Below the pieces are notes generated by a model, which worked only from the letters and a program-made list of their open reading frames with translations, searched no databases and was not told the origin of the DNA. The position numbers and the translations under genes are program-made. This document shows, one piece after another, positions 51,619 to 62,276 of a stretch of DNA of 64,000 nucleotides. Numbering within the stretch: the stretch's first letter is position 1; every line of letters begins with the position of its first letter. This DNA is from Sulfolobus sp. A20. Its GTDB lineage: Archaea > Thermoproteota > Thermoprotei_A > Sulfolobales > Sulfolobaceae. The stretch spans positions 558,001 through 622,000 of the forward strand of contig NZ_CP017006.1 in NCBI RefSeq assembly GCF_001719125.1, given 5' to 3'.

Positions 51619-51642
51619 ATATGGATAACCCATCCAGTTAGT

Positions 51643-52608
51643 ATGGAGAAACTTAATTTAATTGCAGTAGTTTTAGGATTGATTATAATTGTAGGAATCA
51701 TTTCGGCTATATTCTTTTATTATGGGAGAAACTCAAATAATTCCATAACATCCACTGAGGTTAATCAGAAATTACGAATAGTCTCATTAGCTCCTAGTGA
51801 CACGCAAATTCTAATTTCATTAGGTTTAGGAAAATACATCGTAGGTATAGACTACTATTCTTATCAGTTGTTGAAATATCTTAATATGACAAGTTTATTA
51901 CCTAAAAATGTTACAGTGTTCTCGCAGATAACACCGCCTAATGTTTCTGGGCTCCTATTACTACATCCCACAGTAGTTGTAGTAGAAAAAGGTCTTATAG
52001 GAAATTATGTGTCAGAATTGCAAAGCGCCGGTATTAATGTGTTCTTGACTAATAACGATTTTGCATCTTCATTCTCTCAGATAGAATATTGCATAACTAA
52101 ACTAGGGGAGTACTTTAATCAAACGCAAAACGCTAATAAGATTATTAATTGGATGAATGAGAAAGTTTCTAATTTCTCCAGCTCTGGAAATGTGACTGTA
52201 GGATACTTATTGTGGATTTGTCCGAATCTAGATTTCTATACTGCAGGAGGAAATGTGTTCATCAGTTCTATAATAACCTTGGCGGGAGGAGTAAACGTAT
52301 TCGCAAATTACTCGGGTTATCCACTATTATCAGCTGACAAACTAATAGTATCTAAACCATCTATAATAATTGCTCAAGAAGAGTATAATTTGAGTTACAC
52401 GAATTATCTTATATCGCAATATCCGTACATTAACAAGTCTAATGTTTATATAATGGGGAATTTCGCAACTAGTCTATTTAATGAACCTGGACCTCTTTCA
52501 GTATATTCTATAGAAATAATACACATGATCATTACGGGAAGTGCCCCAAAGTATATTAATTATTCTTGGGTTATGGCTCATCTTAACGTGACTTTACCGG
52601 TGTATTAG
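51643..52608 (+). CDS. ABC importer substrate-binding protein, BtuF/FepB-like
   Basis: A 321-residue lipoprotein-like or anchored extracellular binding protein. The N-terminal helix LIAVVLGLIIIVGIISAIFF anchors it. The type III binding-protein fold is supported by RIVSLAPSDTQILISLGLGK, VGIDYYS, a long linking helix and a Thr/Asn-rich surface. Typical ligands are B12, Fe(III)-siderophore or heme. The permease and ATPase genes follow directly. Confidence 0.88.
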   Translation: MEKLNLIAVVLGLIIIVGIISAIFFYYGRNSNNSITSTEVNQKLRIVSLAPSDTQILISLGLGKYIVGIDYYSYQLLKYLNMTSLLPKNVTVFSQITPPNVSGLLLLHPTVVVVEKGLIGNYVSELQSAGINVFLTNNDFASSFSQIEYCITKLGEYFNQTQNANKIINWMNEKVSNFSSSGNVTVGYLLWICPNLDFYTAGGNVFISSIITLAGGVNVFANYSGYPLLSADKLIVSKPSIIIAQEEYNLSYTNYLISQYPYINKSNVYIMGNFATSLFNEPGPLSVYSIEIIHMIITGSAPKYINYSWVMAHLNVTLPVY

Positions 52609-52609
52609 T

Positions 52610-53593
52610 ATGAATAAATTTGGATTTTTTTCGATATTTCTACTTATTTTTTTAACATTTCTCTCACTCGTGTATGGGGAGGTTAAAATACCGCTACATG
52701 ATATATTTAGTCCAAGAGGGGTTTATTCATATATATTGTTTAACATAAGATTACCAACAATAGTTGCTACGTTTTCAATCGGTATAATTTTATCAGTTTC
52801 TGGAGCAATATTACAAATGTTATTAAGGAACCCGTTAGTAGATTCATATATTAGTGGTACAGCCTCTGGAGGGGCTTTTGGTGCAGTATTGAGTTACTTC
52901 TTCTTAGTTTTTAACTTGCCTTTTAGCTGGATAATTTATTTTCAACCCTTTTTCGCGTTTATCACTGCTCTCTTAGCAACTTTTATAACTGTGGTCATAG
53001 GGAGAAAAACAGGAATTTTAGGGCTCGTTATAGGCGGGGTATTAGTATCTTTTATTTTCTCCTCTCTCATGACCTTACTTTTATCTGTATTGAGTATAAA
53101 ATATCCACAGATACCGCCTTTAACGTTCTGGCTCTTAGGAGATATAAGTGTAGTTGGTTGGACTAATGTTATAATATTGTTAATTTTATCGATTATACTT
53201 ATTTATTTCAGCGTTAAGAAGTCTAGGCTGATAGATTTAGTTTCTATTAGTGATGAGATCTCATTTGCTCATGGAATAAATCCTAGCAAGGAGAGGATAA
53301 TATGGTTAGTTATTATTAGCCTCATGGTAGCATATTGCGTTTCTGTAGCAGGAATAATTGGATTCTTAGGAATAATTGTTCCCCATATAGTACGAAGGTT
53401 AATTGGAGGAAATACTAGAGTTCTAATATTGTACTCGTCTGTACTGGGTTCTGAAATTCTATTGATAAGTAGATTGATAGCTGAAGGAACATTTGGATAT
53501 TTCATTCCATTAACCGCTATAATGTCTATAATTGGAGCACCAATAATGATATCAGCTTTGGTGAAAAGGAATGTTAGCACTGAAGAACATTGA
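52610..53593 (+). CDS. ABC importer permease, BtuC/FecCD family
   Basis: A 327-residue polytopic protein with nine or ten membrane segments. FNIRLPTIVATFSIGIILSV, GAILQMLLRNPLVDSYISG, IGGVLVSFIFSSLMTLLLSV and AGIIGFLGIIVPHIVRRLIG are FecCD signatures, the last being the coupling region. It starts one base after the binding-protein gene and overlaps the ATPase gene by 23 bp. Confidence 0.93.
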   Translation: MNKFGFFSIFLLIFLTFLSLVYGEVKIPLHDIFSPRGVYSYILFNIRLPTIVATFSIGIILSVSGAILQMLLRNPLVDSYISGTASGGAFGAVLSYFFLVFNLPFSWIIYFQPFFAFITALLATFITVVIGRKTGILGLVIGGVLVSFIFSSLMTLLLSVLSIKYPQIPPLTFWLLGDISVVGWTNVIILLILSIILIYFSVKKSRLIDLVSISDEISFAHGINPSKERIIWLVIISLMVAYCVSVAGIIGFLGIIVPHIVRRLIGGNTRVLILYSSVLGSEILLISRLIAEGTFGYFIPLTAIMSIIGAPIMISALVKRNVSTEEH

Positions 53594-54239
53594 GGTAAAA
53601 ATAGGTAAGAAAACAATACTAGATAATGTAACATTCGAGGCAGACAAAGGGATAAACGTTATTTTAGGACCTAACGGAAGCGGAAAGACAACCATCTTGA
53701 GAAGTATTATAGGAGTAATAAAGGTTGTAAGGGGAGAGATAATTATAAAAGGAAGTTTATCTTACGTACCTTCTGAGTTCTTCTCTCCGTCTATGAGGGT
53801 AATAGATGTTATTTTATCAGGTAATAAAAGGGTAGATTATGATTATTATATAAAACAATTAAACATAGAGGACTTCCTAGAACGGGACTTTTCAACTTTA
53901 AGTTCAGGTGAGAAAAAGCTGGTTTTAATCGCAAAAGCCTTGGCTGAGGGGGATAACGTATTAATGGATGAACCCTTAGCTAATTTAGACGTTAAAAATA
54001 GGCTAAGAATATTAAAGACCCTTAAAAAATTTGATAAAACTTTCTTAATAACGTCTCATGAACTAGATATATTGAACTATTCTAATAAGGTAATTTTAAT
54101 TCGAAAAGGTAAGATAATTTATGAGGGAAGTGTTGATAAATTGGAGACAGACTTACTCTCTGCTACTTATGGTGTTTGTGTTAAGAGAGTAGGTAATGGA
54201 GAGGGAATATATTATAAGTTTGAAGAAGAATGTATCTAA
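53571..54239 (+). CDS. ABC importer ATPase, BtuD/FecE-like
   Basis: A 222-residue ATPase. Walker A LGPNGSGKTTIL (about residue 33), signature TLSSGEKKLVLIAKAL (about 112), Walker B VLMDEPLANLD (about 130) and switch His ITSHEL. It is shorter than most BtuD proteins because of a compact C-terminus. With the two preceding genes it forms a complete importer. Confidence 0.93.
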   Translation: MLALKNIEVKIGKKTILDNVTFEADKGINVILGPNGSGKTTILRSIIGVIKVVRGEIIIKGSLSYVPSEFFSPSMRVIDVILSGNKRVDYDYYIKQLNIEDFLERDFSTLSSGEKKLVLIAKALAEGDNVLMDEPLANLDVKNRLRILKTLKKFDKTFLITSHELDILNYSNKVILIRKGKIIYEGSVDKLETDLLSATYGVCVKRVGNGEGIYYKFEEECI

Positions 54240-54312
54240 TCATCACTTAAGACTTTCATCACTCTTCAGACGCTGGCGAATTAATCATTTACATGAATTA
54301 ATGGAAGAAAAA

Positions 54313-54339
54313 TTTAAATTTCGGTTAGGGTTACCCTAA
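54313..54339 (+). promoter_or_regulatory. TATA box followed by a perfect 15-bp palindrome
   Basis: A TTTAAATT TATA box (54313-54320) is followed by TTAGGGT-T-ACCCTAA (54325-54339), a perfect 7+1+7 inverted repeat that ends two bases before the possible TTG start at 54342. It overlaps the expected start of transcription, so it looks like a repressor operator. The regulator is not known. Confidence 0.65.
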
Positions 54340-54341
54340 TA

Positions 54342-55229
54342 TTGATGAACATGTTAAATATAGAGACCTTGTTAAATCCTCCCAACGGTCTTTCCATAAC
54401 TGAAATAATCATAATCTCGTTGATTTTAGGAATGCTACATGGTATAACGCCAGACGAGCATACTTGGCCTATAACGTTTAGTTATGCTGTAGGGAAATAT
54501 AGTACAAGAGGTGGTATGAAAGCAGGATTTCTATTCTCATTAGGTTTCACCATTCAAAGAGCATTTTTGACGACATTGGGATTCATTGGGCTAGCAGCAA
54601 TATATAATAAATATAACTTGGACGGTCCAGTTTACGCTATCGTAGGAATTGTAATGGCAATTGCTGGATCTTATATATTAAAAGGAAAGTATTTACACGT
54701 ACCTATTGATGCTTTGATGAGAAGTAGACAGCATAGTAGTGAAATAGGAGGAGTTAAAGACGTTCCACTGAAAATGACTGTTGTCCATGGTTTAATTGCT
54801 GGATTTGGATTTGGAGCATATGCCTCAATTATAACTTTTGTGCTAGCTCCACAATTACCGTCAGTAATTTATGCACCACTACCTGGCCTATTCTTTGGTC
54901 TAGGTACGATGTTGATGCAAATAATCTTCGGTTCAATATTTGGTAATATACTACGTTTAAAGAAGCTTACTGAAGAACAAATTTCATATATTGCTAAGAA
55001 GACTGCTGGGAGAGTTCTATATTATGGAGGAATAGTATTTGTCATAGTGGGTTTGCTAATAATTGCGTTCCCTATAATTGATAACTTTGCTATCCCTACT
55101 GGAAATCCAATACCTAATCTAGATGCAATAGATATTGGATTTTTACTGGTAGTATCAGTAGTAGGATTAATCGGTATAAGTAGCATAATTTACGGCTTTA
55201 AGGAAGCAGTGAAATTAATAAAGAAGTAA
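54342..55229 (+). CDS. Polytopic membrane transporter, NicO/UreH-like
   Basis: A 295-residue protein with about six membrane segments. Near the N-terminus LILGMLHGITPDEHTWPITF recalls the HX4DH metal motif of NicO/RcnA nickel-cobalt carriers, though here it is H-x4-D-E-H, with one extra residue. A Gly-rich VHGLIAGFGFGAYASIITFV follows in the second half. Starts are TTG 54342, ATG 54345 or ATG 54351. The operator upstream fits metal control, and the preceding B12-type importer fits a cobalt theme, but the ligand is inferred. Confidence 0.65.
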   Translation: MMNMLNIETLLNPPNGLSITEIIIISLILGMLHGITPDEHTWPITFSYAVGKYSTRGGMKAGFLFSLGFTIQRAFLTTLGFIGLAAIYNKYNLDGPVYAIVGIVMAIAGSYILKGKYLHVPIDALMRSRQHSSEIGGVKDVPLKMTVVHGLIAGFGFGAYASIITFVLAPQLPSVIYAPLPGLFFGLGTMLMQIIFGSIFGNILRLKKLTEEQISYIAKKTAGRVLYYGGIVFVIVGLLIIAFPIIDNFAIPTGNPIPNLDAIDIGFLLVVSVVGLIGISSIIYGFKEAVKLIKK

Positions 55230-55287
55230 CGGGCTTTTTACTTTCACACTTTATAACATTTTTAAGTTACGTCTTTTATTTTATTCT

Positions 55288-58077
55288 ATGAGCAGTGATT
55301 TCTTTAATTCGATTGCTCATAAATGGCAAGAAGCGTGGGAGAGAAGCAAGATATTTGAAGCTAATGTAGATGAAAATAAACCTAAATTTTTCATTACTGT
55401 CCCATTTCCTTATACTAATAGTCCAATGCATGTAGGACATGGTAGAACTTATATTACTGCTGATATTTACGCCAGATACTATAGAATGAAAGGTTATAAT
55501 GTGTTGTTCCCGTTTGCCTTTCAGTTTACCGGAACCCCAGTCTTAGCAATTGCTGAGTCTATAAGGAGGGGAGATCCAGATATGATAGAGTTCTTCAAAA
55601 CCGTTTATGGTATACCAGAAGAGAAGGTAAAGGAACTTAGTGACCCTTATAAACTAGCTGAGTACTTTAAGGGAGAAATGACTGATACAGCTAAGAAAAT
55701 AGGTTTAAGTATTGATTGGAGGAGAAGCTTTACTACTATCGATAATAGGTTCGAAAAGTTCGTACAATGGCAATTGCGAAAACTAAAAGAATTAGGATAT
55801 TTAGTTACTGATGAGGGCATTGTAGGATATTGTCCACATGATAACTTCCCAGTTGGAATGCATGATACAAGGGGGGATATAGAGCCCGAAATAATTCAAA
55901 TGTCAGTAATAATGTTTGAAGGTGAGCAAGGTTATAACTTTATGGTCGCTACTTCAAGACCCGAATTAATATTTGGAGTAGTGATGTTAATCATTAACCC
56001 AGAATCTAAATATGTTGTAGTAGAGTATAGAAACAAAAGGTTCATTATATCTGAAAAAACTTATTTAAAGTTATCCTATCAGAAGGAAATGAAACTCGTT
56101 AACGACATAGCTGTTCACGATATTTTAAAATTAAGTGCAATCAATCCAGTGACTAGAAAGAGGATTGAAGTAGTTCCTAGTAAGTACGTTGATCCCTCTT
56201 TAGGAACTGGTGTTGTTATGGGATATCCAGCTCATGATCCTTTCCACTATCTAGCCTTGGTCGAATCTAATAAAAACTTAGACGTAATACCAATTATAAT
56301 TACTGAAGGATTAGGAGAGATCCCAGCTGAGGAAATAGTAGTTCAAACTAGAGATCCAGCTGAATTGAAAGATTTCGTTGAAAGTATTTACAGAACCGAA
56401 TACTATAAGGGATACGTACGAGAAGAAGTATTATCAATAGTTCCTGACTTTTTAAAGCAATTTGTAAGAGAAAAGATTGTGAACAAAAGTGTACAAGAAG
56501 CTAGAAGAACTACGATAGAGCTACTTAAGATGCTGGACTCGTATGATACTATATTCGAGATAAGTAATGGCCCAATCTATTGTAGATGTGGTACTGAAAT
56601 AGTTCTAAAGAAAGTTGATAAGCAATGGTTCATCACATATGATAATCCTAAATGGAAGTCCAATACAATAAAGGTATTAGGTAACATCGATTTTGTTCCG
56701 AAAGAGATGAAGAGAGAAGTTGAAAAGATAATCTTTAACACTAGGAGAGAAGCTATAAGCAGGTCAAGAGGATTAGGTGCTAGGTTACCTTGGGATGAGT
56801 CTCAAATAGTAGAAAGTCTAAGTGACTCTACGTTATATACTTTGCTATATACCGTAATCCACAAGATGAACTTTATGCCTAACGACGAGATATTCGATTA
56901 TATATTTTTAGGTAAAGGTAACCCGTCTTCAGATATTGAGGGTCTTAGGAAGGAGTTCATGTATTGGTATCCTGTTGATCAAAGACATACGGGTAGGGAT
57001 TTAATACAGAATCATATCCCATTTTACATCTATAATCATTTAGCGATCTTGGGAGAGAGATACTTACCGAGAAGGATCGTTACTAACGGTTTCGTTAGAG
57101 TGGGAGGTAGGAAAATGAGTAAGAGTTTAAGGAACATATATCCTTTATCTAAGGCTATAAAGGAGTTTGGAGTCGATCCGGTCAGGGTTTCTTTAGCTTG
57201 TAATACCGATTTGTCTCAAGATCTAGACTTCAACGTGAACCAGGTGACATCTTATGCTGAGCAGTTGAAGAGGTTATATGATCTAATTAGTACTCTCTTG
57301 TCAGTCAAGAGCGGATTAAAAGAACTGAGAATACCTGATAAGTGGCTGTTATCGAAGTTAAGAAGCTTAATATCCTCACTTAACCAGGCTATGGAAAACT
57401 TCGAGATAAGAAAAGCGGCTAACATAATTCTCTACGATATCTATAATGCACTTAAAGATTACTTTGATATGGTTGAAGTACCTAATGATGAGGTGATTTA
57501 TAAGGTTTTATCTGTATGGATAAGAGCTCTGTCTCCATTCGTTCCGCATACTGCTGAAGAATTGTGGAGTAAGATCTCAGATTCGTTTGTATCATTAGAA
57601 AAATATCCCACTGAGCAAGAAGTTCAAAGCTATCCTGAGGCATTATTTGAAGTTAACTATTTGAATCAGATCGTAGAGAATGTAAGAGAGTTAGAGGATA
57701 TCTTAGGTAAAAAGGCAGATAGGGTAATAATATATGTTGACAATAGCCCTAGGGGAAAGATGCTAATTAAGAAGGTAATCGAATATATTGATAAGGGAAT
57801 ACCGATGAGAGAATTTGTATCAGAGGTTGGGCAAAACGAGAAGGCTAGTGAAAAGCTTTACGTAACTCTATCCAAGCTTGATAAACCTATAAGGGATTTA
57901 ATATATAGCACCAATATAAATGAAGAAGAAATAATATATAGAAATATGAACTATATTCTAAAGAAGTTAAAAGTTAGTGAGATAGTAGTTTATGATTCTA
58001 GTCAGCCAGATACGCCAGACATAAAGGGTAAGAAGGCTCAAGCGATACCTTTAATTCCATCAGTAATTGTATTCTAG
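55288..58077 (+). CDS. Second leucyl-tRNA synthetase paralogue (LeuRS-I type)
   Basis: A 929-residue LeuRS relative. HVGH replaces HIGH in [11 protein letters not shown] and the KMSKS loop [12 protein letters not shown] is intact. The editing domain differs: TSRPELIFG in place of TLRPETVFG, and PAHDPFH in place of PAHAPFD, so the catalytic editing Asp is His. Sulfolobales are known to have a duplicated LeuRS, with one copy (LeuRS-I) altered; this fits. It may keep altered or lost editing and a special role. The canonical copy is at 4434-7298. Confidence 0.9.
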   Translation: MSSDFFNSIAHKWQEAWERSKIFEANVDENKPKFFITVPFPYTNSPMHVGHGRTYITADIYARYYRMKGYNVLFPFAFQFTGTPVLAIAESIRRGDPDMIEFFKTVYGIPEEKVKELSDPYKLAEYFKGEMTDTAKKIGLSIDWRRSFTTIDNRFEKFVQWQLRKLKELGYLVTDEGIVGYCPHDNFPVGMHDTRGDIEPEIIQMSVIMFEGEQGYNFMVATSRPELIFGVVMLIINPESKYVVVEYRNKRFIISEKTYLKLSYQKEMKLVNDIAVHDILKLSAINPVTRKRIEVVPSKYVDPSLGTGVVMGYPAHDPFHYLALVESNKNLDVIPIIITEGLGEIPAEEIVVQTRDPAELKDFVESIYRTEYYKGYVREEVLSIVPDFLKQFVREKIVNKSVQEARRTTIELLKMLDSYDTIFEISNGPIYCRCGTEIVLKKVDKQWFITYDNPKWKSNTIKVLGNIDFVPKEMKREVEKIIFNTRREAISRSRGLGARLPWDESQIVESLSDSTLYTLLYTVIHKMNFMPNDEIFDYIFLGKGNPSSDIEGLRKEFMYWYPVDQRHTGRDLIQNHIPFYIYNHLAILGERYLPRRIVTNGFVRVGGRKMSKSLRNIYPLSKAIKEFGVDPVRVSLACNTDLSQDLDFNVNQVTSYAEQLKRLYDLISTLLSVKSGLKELRIPDKWLLSKLRSLISSLNQAMENFEIRKAANIILYDIYNALKDYFDMVEVPNDEVIYKVLSVWIRALSPFVPHTAEELWSKISDSFVSLEKYPTEQEVQSYPEALFEVNYLNQIVENVRELEDILGKKADRVIIYVDNSPRGKMLIKKVIEYIDKGIPMREFVSEVGQNEKASEKLYVTLSKLDKPIRDLIYSTNINEEEIIYRNMNYILKKLKVSEIVVYDSSQPDTPDIKGKKAQAIPLIPSVIVF

Positions 58078-58078
58078 C

Positions 58079-59014
58079 ATGAGACATTTTATTATAGATT
58101 GTGATACAGCGGAGGATGATATATTAAGCTTATATATGCTGATAAAGAATGGAGTGAATGTTGAAGGTATAACGATAGTTGAAGGAAATATTTCTTTTGA
58201 ACAAGAAGTATCAAATGCCCTATGGGCCTTGGAGCAAATAGATAAAGATATACCAGTTTTCCCTGGATCAAGAAAACCCTTAATAAAAAACTTTATGACA
58301 GTTGAAAAAGTGCATGGTAAGGGAGGAATTGGAGATATTATTGCTAAGCCGCAGAGACTAAAGGCCCAAAATAAGCATGCTGCGCTTGCGATCACTGAGT
58401 TAGCGGATAGATTTAGTGGTGAGCTAGAGTTCTTAGCAATTTCTCCACTCACGAACTTAGCATTGGCATACCTGCTAGATAATTCAATTGTAGATAAGAT
58501 TAAGAAGGTGTGGATAATGGGGGGTTCAGTTTATAGTATAGGAAATATAACACCAGTAGCTGAATTCAATATTTGGGTTGATCCAGATGCTGCTAAAATA
58601 GTTTTTAACGCTGGATTCGATATTACTATGGTACCATGGGATGTTATAATTAATTATCCAGTGACTAATGAGGAATGGGATAGAATAAATAAGATGAACA
58701 CGAAGATGAGCAGATTATATGTGTCAATGTATAAGCATTACAGAGAATATTCTTCTTCAGTTCAAAGGATTAATGGTCACCCTCATCCTGATGCAATTAC
58801 TACAGCAATTGCTATAGATAGTACAATAGCTACAAGGAAAGAGAAAAGATACGTAGTAATCGATAATACGGATGGTTATACTAGGGGAATGACTCTGGTT
58901 GATAGATTTGATGCAGACACTAGTTGGTCTGATAGCCCTAATGCAGAAATAATATATGAAATAGATAAAAATAGATTTATGGAAAAAATCTATGACTTAC
59001 TTAACTGGTTTTAA
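58079..59014 (+). CDS. Inosine-uridine nucleoside N-ribohydrolase family
   Basis: A 311-residue hydrolase. The N-terminal calcium motif is [11 protein letters not shown] (DxDxxxDD); [15 protein letters not shown] (about 162-176) supplies another ligand set, and a C-terminal [10 protein letters not shown] contains the catalytic His/Asp. I chose the ATG at 58079, starting right after the LeuRS-I TAG. It cleaves nucleosides in purine/pyrimidine salvage; the substrate range is not predictable. Confidence 0.92.
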   Translation: MRHFIIDCDTAEDDILSLYMLIKNGVNVEGITIVEGNISFEQEVSNALWALEQIDKDIPVFPGSRKPLIKNFMTVEKVHGKGGIGDIIAKPQRLKAQNKHAALAITELADRFSGELEFLAISPLTNLALAYLLDNSIVDKIKKVWIMGGSVYSIGNITPVAEFNIWVDPDAAKIVFNAGFDITMVPWDVIINYPVTNEEWDRINKMNTKMSRLYVSMYKHYREYSSSVQRINGHPHPDAITTAIAIDSTIATRKEKRYVVIDNTDGYTRGMTLVDRFDADTSWSDSPNAEIIYEIDKNRFMEKIYDLLNWF

Positions 59015-59166
59015 GTTTTAAGAACTTGTATCTTAACTACTCCTTCATTTTCATCGTAAATTACCTTTACTAAATCTCCTTCTTTAATCTGGAACTTCTG
59101 CCTAACTTTTGCCGGTATTGTGACTTGATAGTTGCGAGAAACCTTTACAACTTCTTCTACTGCCAT
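59011..59166 (-). CDS. Sso7c4-like AbrB-family DNA-binding protein
   Basis: I read this 51-residue gene by hand on the minus strand. From ATG 59164-59166 it is [20 protein letters not shown], then [20 protein letters not shown] and a short tail, ending in TAA at 59011-59013. The swapped-hairpin pattern ([10 protein letters not shown]) is a textbook AbrB/SpoVT motif, and the sequence is close to my memory of Sso7c4, a chromatin protein from S. solfataricus that bends DNA. It overlaps the hydrolase stop on the other strand. Confidence 0.88.
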   Translation of the reverse strand: MAVEEVVKVSRNYQVTIPAKVRQKFQIKEGDLVKVIYDENEGVVKIQVLKT

Positions 59167-59209
59167 AAAAATGTATTAGTAAAAAAGGGTTTAAATATTT
59201 TATCAAATG

Positions 59210-61195
59210 CTATGAAAAGACAATCCTACTATCGACTGCAAAAGCACCTTTTTCATTAACTATAATTGGATTTATATCCATTTCCTTAACATTTAAGTCA
59301 ACGATAAGCCTTGAAACTATAGTAATTGCTCTAATTAAGGAACCTACGTCATAATTTCTTTTCCTAGTAGTCAACATTTGATATACCTTGCTCTCCTCAA
59401 GCATTTCCATAGCTTCTTCTTCATCAATTGGTGATAATCCATAACTCACGTTCTTTAAGACTTCAACATAAACTCCTCCACTACCTATGATGACAGTATG
59501 ACCAAAAACTGGATCTTTAATACCACCAATGTATGCTTCAAGCCCTGTTAATTGTTGTTGAATTAAAACCCTCTTCGTAATAGATGATAATCTCTTAAAA
59601 ACGTCCTTAACCATGTCTCTTTCCACGTTCATGATAACTCCTTTCATTTCAGTCTTATGCATTGGCTCGTCCGGAGAGATCTTCATCACTACTGGATATC
59701 CTATATTATCAGCTATTTTTTGGGCATCCTCCTCAGATTCTGCAACACCCCACTGAGGTGTCATAATCCCATAAATTTCCATTAGTTTTAAAGCTTCAAA
59801 GTCTTTTAGATATTTTTTATCTTTTATTAAGTAGTAAGCGTCTCTTATTGGTTGGGATATTCTAATCTTTTTCTTAGGTTTAGGTCTAATAGTTACGTAT
59901 TTAATCGATTTTATTGCATCCTCTGGGAAACTAAAATATGGTATGTTAGCTCCTTCTAATAACCTAGCAGAAAAATCTTCGTCCTCGCCCATTAATACTC
60001 CTATTATACCCTTTCCCTTAAACTGTAATAATGCTTTAGCAACTTCAGTAGTGCTCAAAAAAGGTAACGCTTCAGCTATTACGACCTTAGTACAATCTAA
60101 ATCTGATACTATCTTTAAAGCGTTAACGTACCTATCTCTGCCTGCATCACCAGTTAAATCTAATGGATTCCTTATTGTGCTGGTTAAAGGTAAAACTTTT
60201 CTTAATTCTCTCTTTATCCTCTCTGGTAAGTCTATTAGAGTTAACTGATTTCTTTCAACTGCATCTGATGCCAAGACTCCATGACCTCCAGAGTTAGTTA
60301 TTATCAAAATCTCTTGCCTTATTGGTTCAGAAGTTGATAATATTCTGCTCAAATTTAGAAATTCCCTTAGGTCTTCTACAAGTATACCTCCAATAGTTTT
60401 AACTGCAGCTCTAAATACCTCATAAGAACCGGCTAAGCTACCAGTATGAGTGCTAACTGCCTCAGAGCCTTTAGAAGTTACTCCACCTTTTATGAATACT
60501 ATTGGTTTTCTTTCAGATGCTTCTGGTAAAACCTCTAAGAATTTATTTCCATCAGACACTCCTTCAATGTAAACAAATATTGCTCTAGTTTCTGGATCTT
60601 CCGACAAATATTCTATTACCTCATATTCCTTTACATCAGCTTGATTTCCCAGACTGACTAGATAACTTATGCCAGTCCTAGTCTTCCTAGCCCAGTCTAG
60701 CATGTATGCCCCTATTCCTCCACTCTGAACTATTAGCGCAATATTTCCTCTTCTAACGTCTCCAAAAGCAAAAGTTGCATTATAATCCGGTGAGATAATT
60801 CCCATAGTATTAGGACCTAGAAATCTAATTCCACCCTTACTGGCAATGCTAATCAATTTTTTCTCCAATTCCTCCCCTTCTCTACCCACTTCTCTAAAAC
60901 CGGCTGTAATTACAATGGCACTTTTAACGCCTTTCTCTACCATCTCTTCCATTACCGGAATTACGTATTCCCTAGGAACTACTATTATACCTAGATCTAT
61001 GTCTTCATGTATTTCTTTAACACTCTTGTAAGCCTTTATACCTTCAACGCTTTCTGCCTTGTTATTTATAGGATAAACGTTACCTCTAAATGTACTAATT
61101 AAATTTCTAAATATAACATTACCTACTTTTTCCTTATTTCTAGAAGCTCCAATAACTGCAATATTTCTAGGTTTGAATAGCGGATTTAATGACAT
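59210..61195 (-). CDS. ADP-forming acyl-CoA synthetase (fused alpha and beta)
   Basis: A 661-residue NDP-forming acyl-CoA ligase. The CoA-binding domain begins IAVIGASRNKEKVGNVIFRN; the phosphohistidine loop is SEAVSTHTGSLAGS (about 244-257). The C-terminal ATP-grasp part has VMKISPDEPMHKTEMKGV and IIGSGGVYVEVLKNVSYGLS. Alpha and beta are fused, as in many crenarchaea. Substrate (acetate, propionate or hydroxybutyrate) is not decided. Confidence 0.88.
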   Translation of the reverse strand: MSLNPLFKPRNIAVIGASRNKEKVGNVIFRNLISTFRGNVYPINNKAESVEGIKAYKSVKEIHEDIDLGIIVVPREYVIPVMEEMVEKGVKSAIVITAGFREVGREGEELEKKLISIASKGGIRFLGPNTMGIISPDYNATFAFGDVRRGNIALIVQSGGIGAYMLDWARKTRTGISYLVSLGNQADVKEYEVIEYLSEDPETRAIFVYIEGVSDGNKFLEVLPEASERKPIVFIKGGVTSKGSEAVSTHTGSLAGSYEVFRAAVKTIGGILVEDLREFLNLSRILSTSEPIRQEILIITNSGGHGVLASDAVERNQLTLIDLPERIKRELRKVLPLTSTIRNPLDLTGDAGRDRYVNALKIVSDLDCTKVVIAEALPFLSTTEVAKALLQFKGKGIIGVLMGEDEDFSARLLEGANIPYFSFPEDAIKSIKYVTIRPKPKKKIRISQPIRDAYYLIKDKKYLKDFEALKLMEIYGIMTPQWGVAESEEDAQKIADNIGYPVVMKISPDEPMHKTEMKGVIMNVERDMVKDVFKRLSSITKRVLIQQQLTGLEAYIGGIKDPVFGHTVIIGSGGVYVEVLKNVSYGLSPIDEEEAMEMLEESKVYQMLTTRKRNYDVGSLIRAITIVSRLIVDLNVKEMDINPIIVNEKGAFAVDSRIVFS

Positions 61196-61261
61196 TTAAG
61201 CCTATTAGCAATTTAGCTAATAAAAATTTTAACTGGTTTGTAATAATGAAAGAATAATAAA

Positions 61262-62263
61262 ATGGAGATAGAGAGAATAATAAAGCTCGAGGAGGAGTTT
61301 AAGAAGGAGAAAAGTTCGTCTAAAAGGAACGTAATTTTGTCTACGTTAATTTCTGAATACTATAATCTTTACGTAAAGAGTAGGAATAAACTATTTTTAG
61401 ATAAGATAATAGATTTATCCAAAAATTTACCTAAGAAAGATTATAAATCAATGAACGTACTCGGGTTAGTTCATCTGGAAAAGGAAGAGTATGATAGCGC
61501 AATAAATATATTTAAAGAGATAATTAATGAGTTTAAGCTGCCGGAAGACGATAAAAATGTAATATTATATAACTTGTCTCTGGCCTATTTTAACAAGGGA
61601 GACTACTATGTGGCATATGAGACTCTAAAAGATGTCATCTCTAACTCTAGGGGAGAAATTAACGTTTTGTCAAAAAAATTACTAGCAAAAGTTTGTCTAA
61701 AGCTAGGTGCGGAGAACATTAAATATGTTGAAGAAGCTAAGAAAGTTCTTGAAAGTTTAGATATGCCTTCTGAGGAGTTGGCAATAGCATATGCAATCTT
61801 ATTTAAATATTATAACGATTTTAAATTATTAGGTAAGGCTAAGGAATTGGCTAACAATCTAGGTGATGAGAGAGTTCTAGCTGACGTTTTAAGTGTTTCT
61901 GAACAAGAAGATGACTTAAGAAAAGCCCTTGATATATACGTCAAATTAAATGACAAGAAAGGAAAAATAAGGGTCTTATATAAGTTATCTAAGAAATATT
62001 CCGATCTAATATCTGAAATAATAGATGGAATCAGTGGGTTAGAGGATAGCAAGGATAAATTGACTATATTATATGACCTATACGAGAGAACTAAATTGGT
62101 TCATTTCTTAAAAGAGGCAATCAAGTGTGCTGAGAATATTAATGATTATTTATTTCTAGCCAGAGGATATGCTGAATTAGCCAACTATGAAAACGAAGTA
62201 ATTAATCTAAGACTTTCCATAAAATACTACGAGAAGTACATAGAGGCTAATGTCAAAAAGTAG
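61262..62263 (+). CDS. TPR-like repeat protein
   Basis: A 333-residue all-helical protein. Repeats of about 34 residues with the A-x-x-L-G-x-x-x-Y pattern are visible (MNVLGLVHLEKEEYDSAINI, ILYNLSLAYFNKGDYYVAYE, LFLARGYAELANYENEVINL). These are scaffolds for protein-protein contacts. No catalytic domain. The next small gene follows by 13 bp, suggesting an operon. Confidence 0.82.
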   Translation: MEIERIIKLEEEFKKEKSSSKRNVILSTLISEYYNLYVKSRNKLFLDKIIDLSKNLPKKDYKSMNVLGLVHLEKEEYDSAINIFKEIINEFKLPEDDKNVILYNLSLAYFNKGDYYVAYETLKDVISNSRGEINVLSKKLLAKVCLKLGAENIKYVEEAKKVLESLDMPSEELAIAYAILFKYYNDFKLLGKAKELANNLGDERVLADVLSVSEQEDDLRKALDIYVKLNDKKGKIRVLYKLSKKYSDLISEIIDGISGLEDSKDKLTILYDLYERTKLVHFLKEAIKCAENINDYLFLARGYAELANYENEVINLRLSIKYYEKYIEANVKK

Positions 62264-62276
62264 TCGGTAGTTATTA

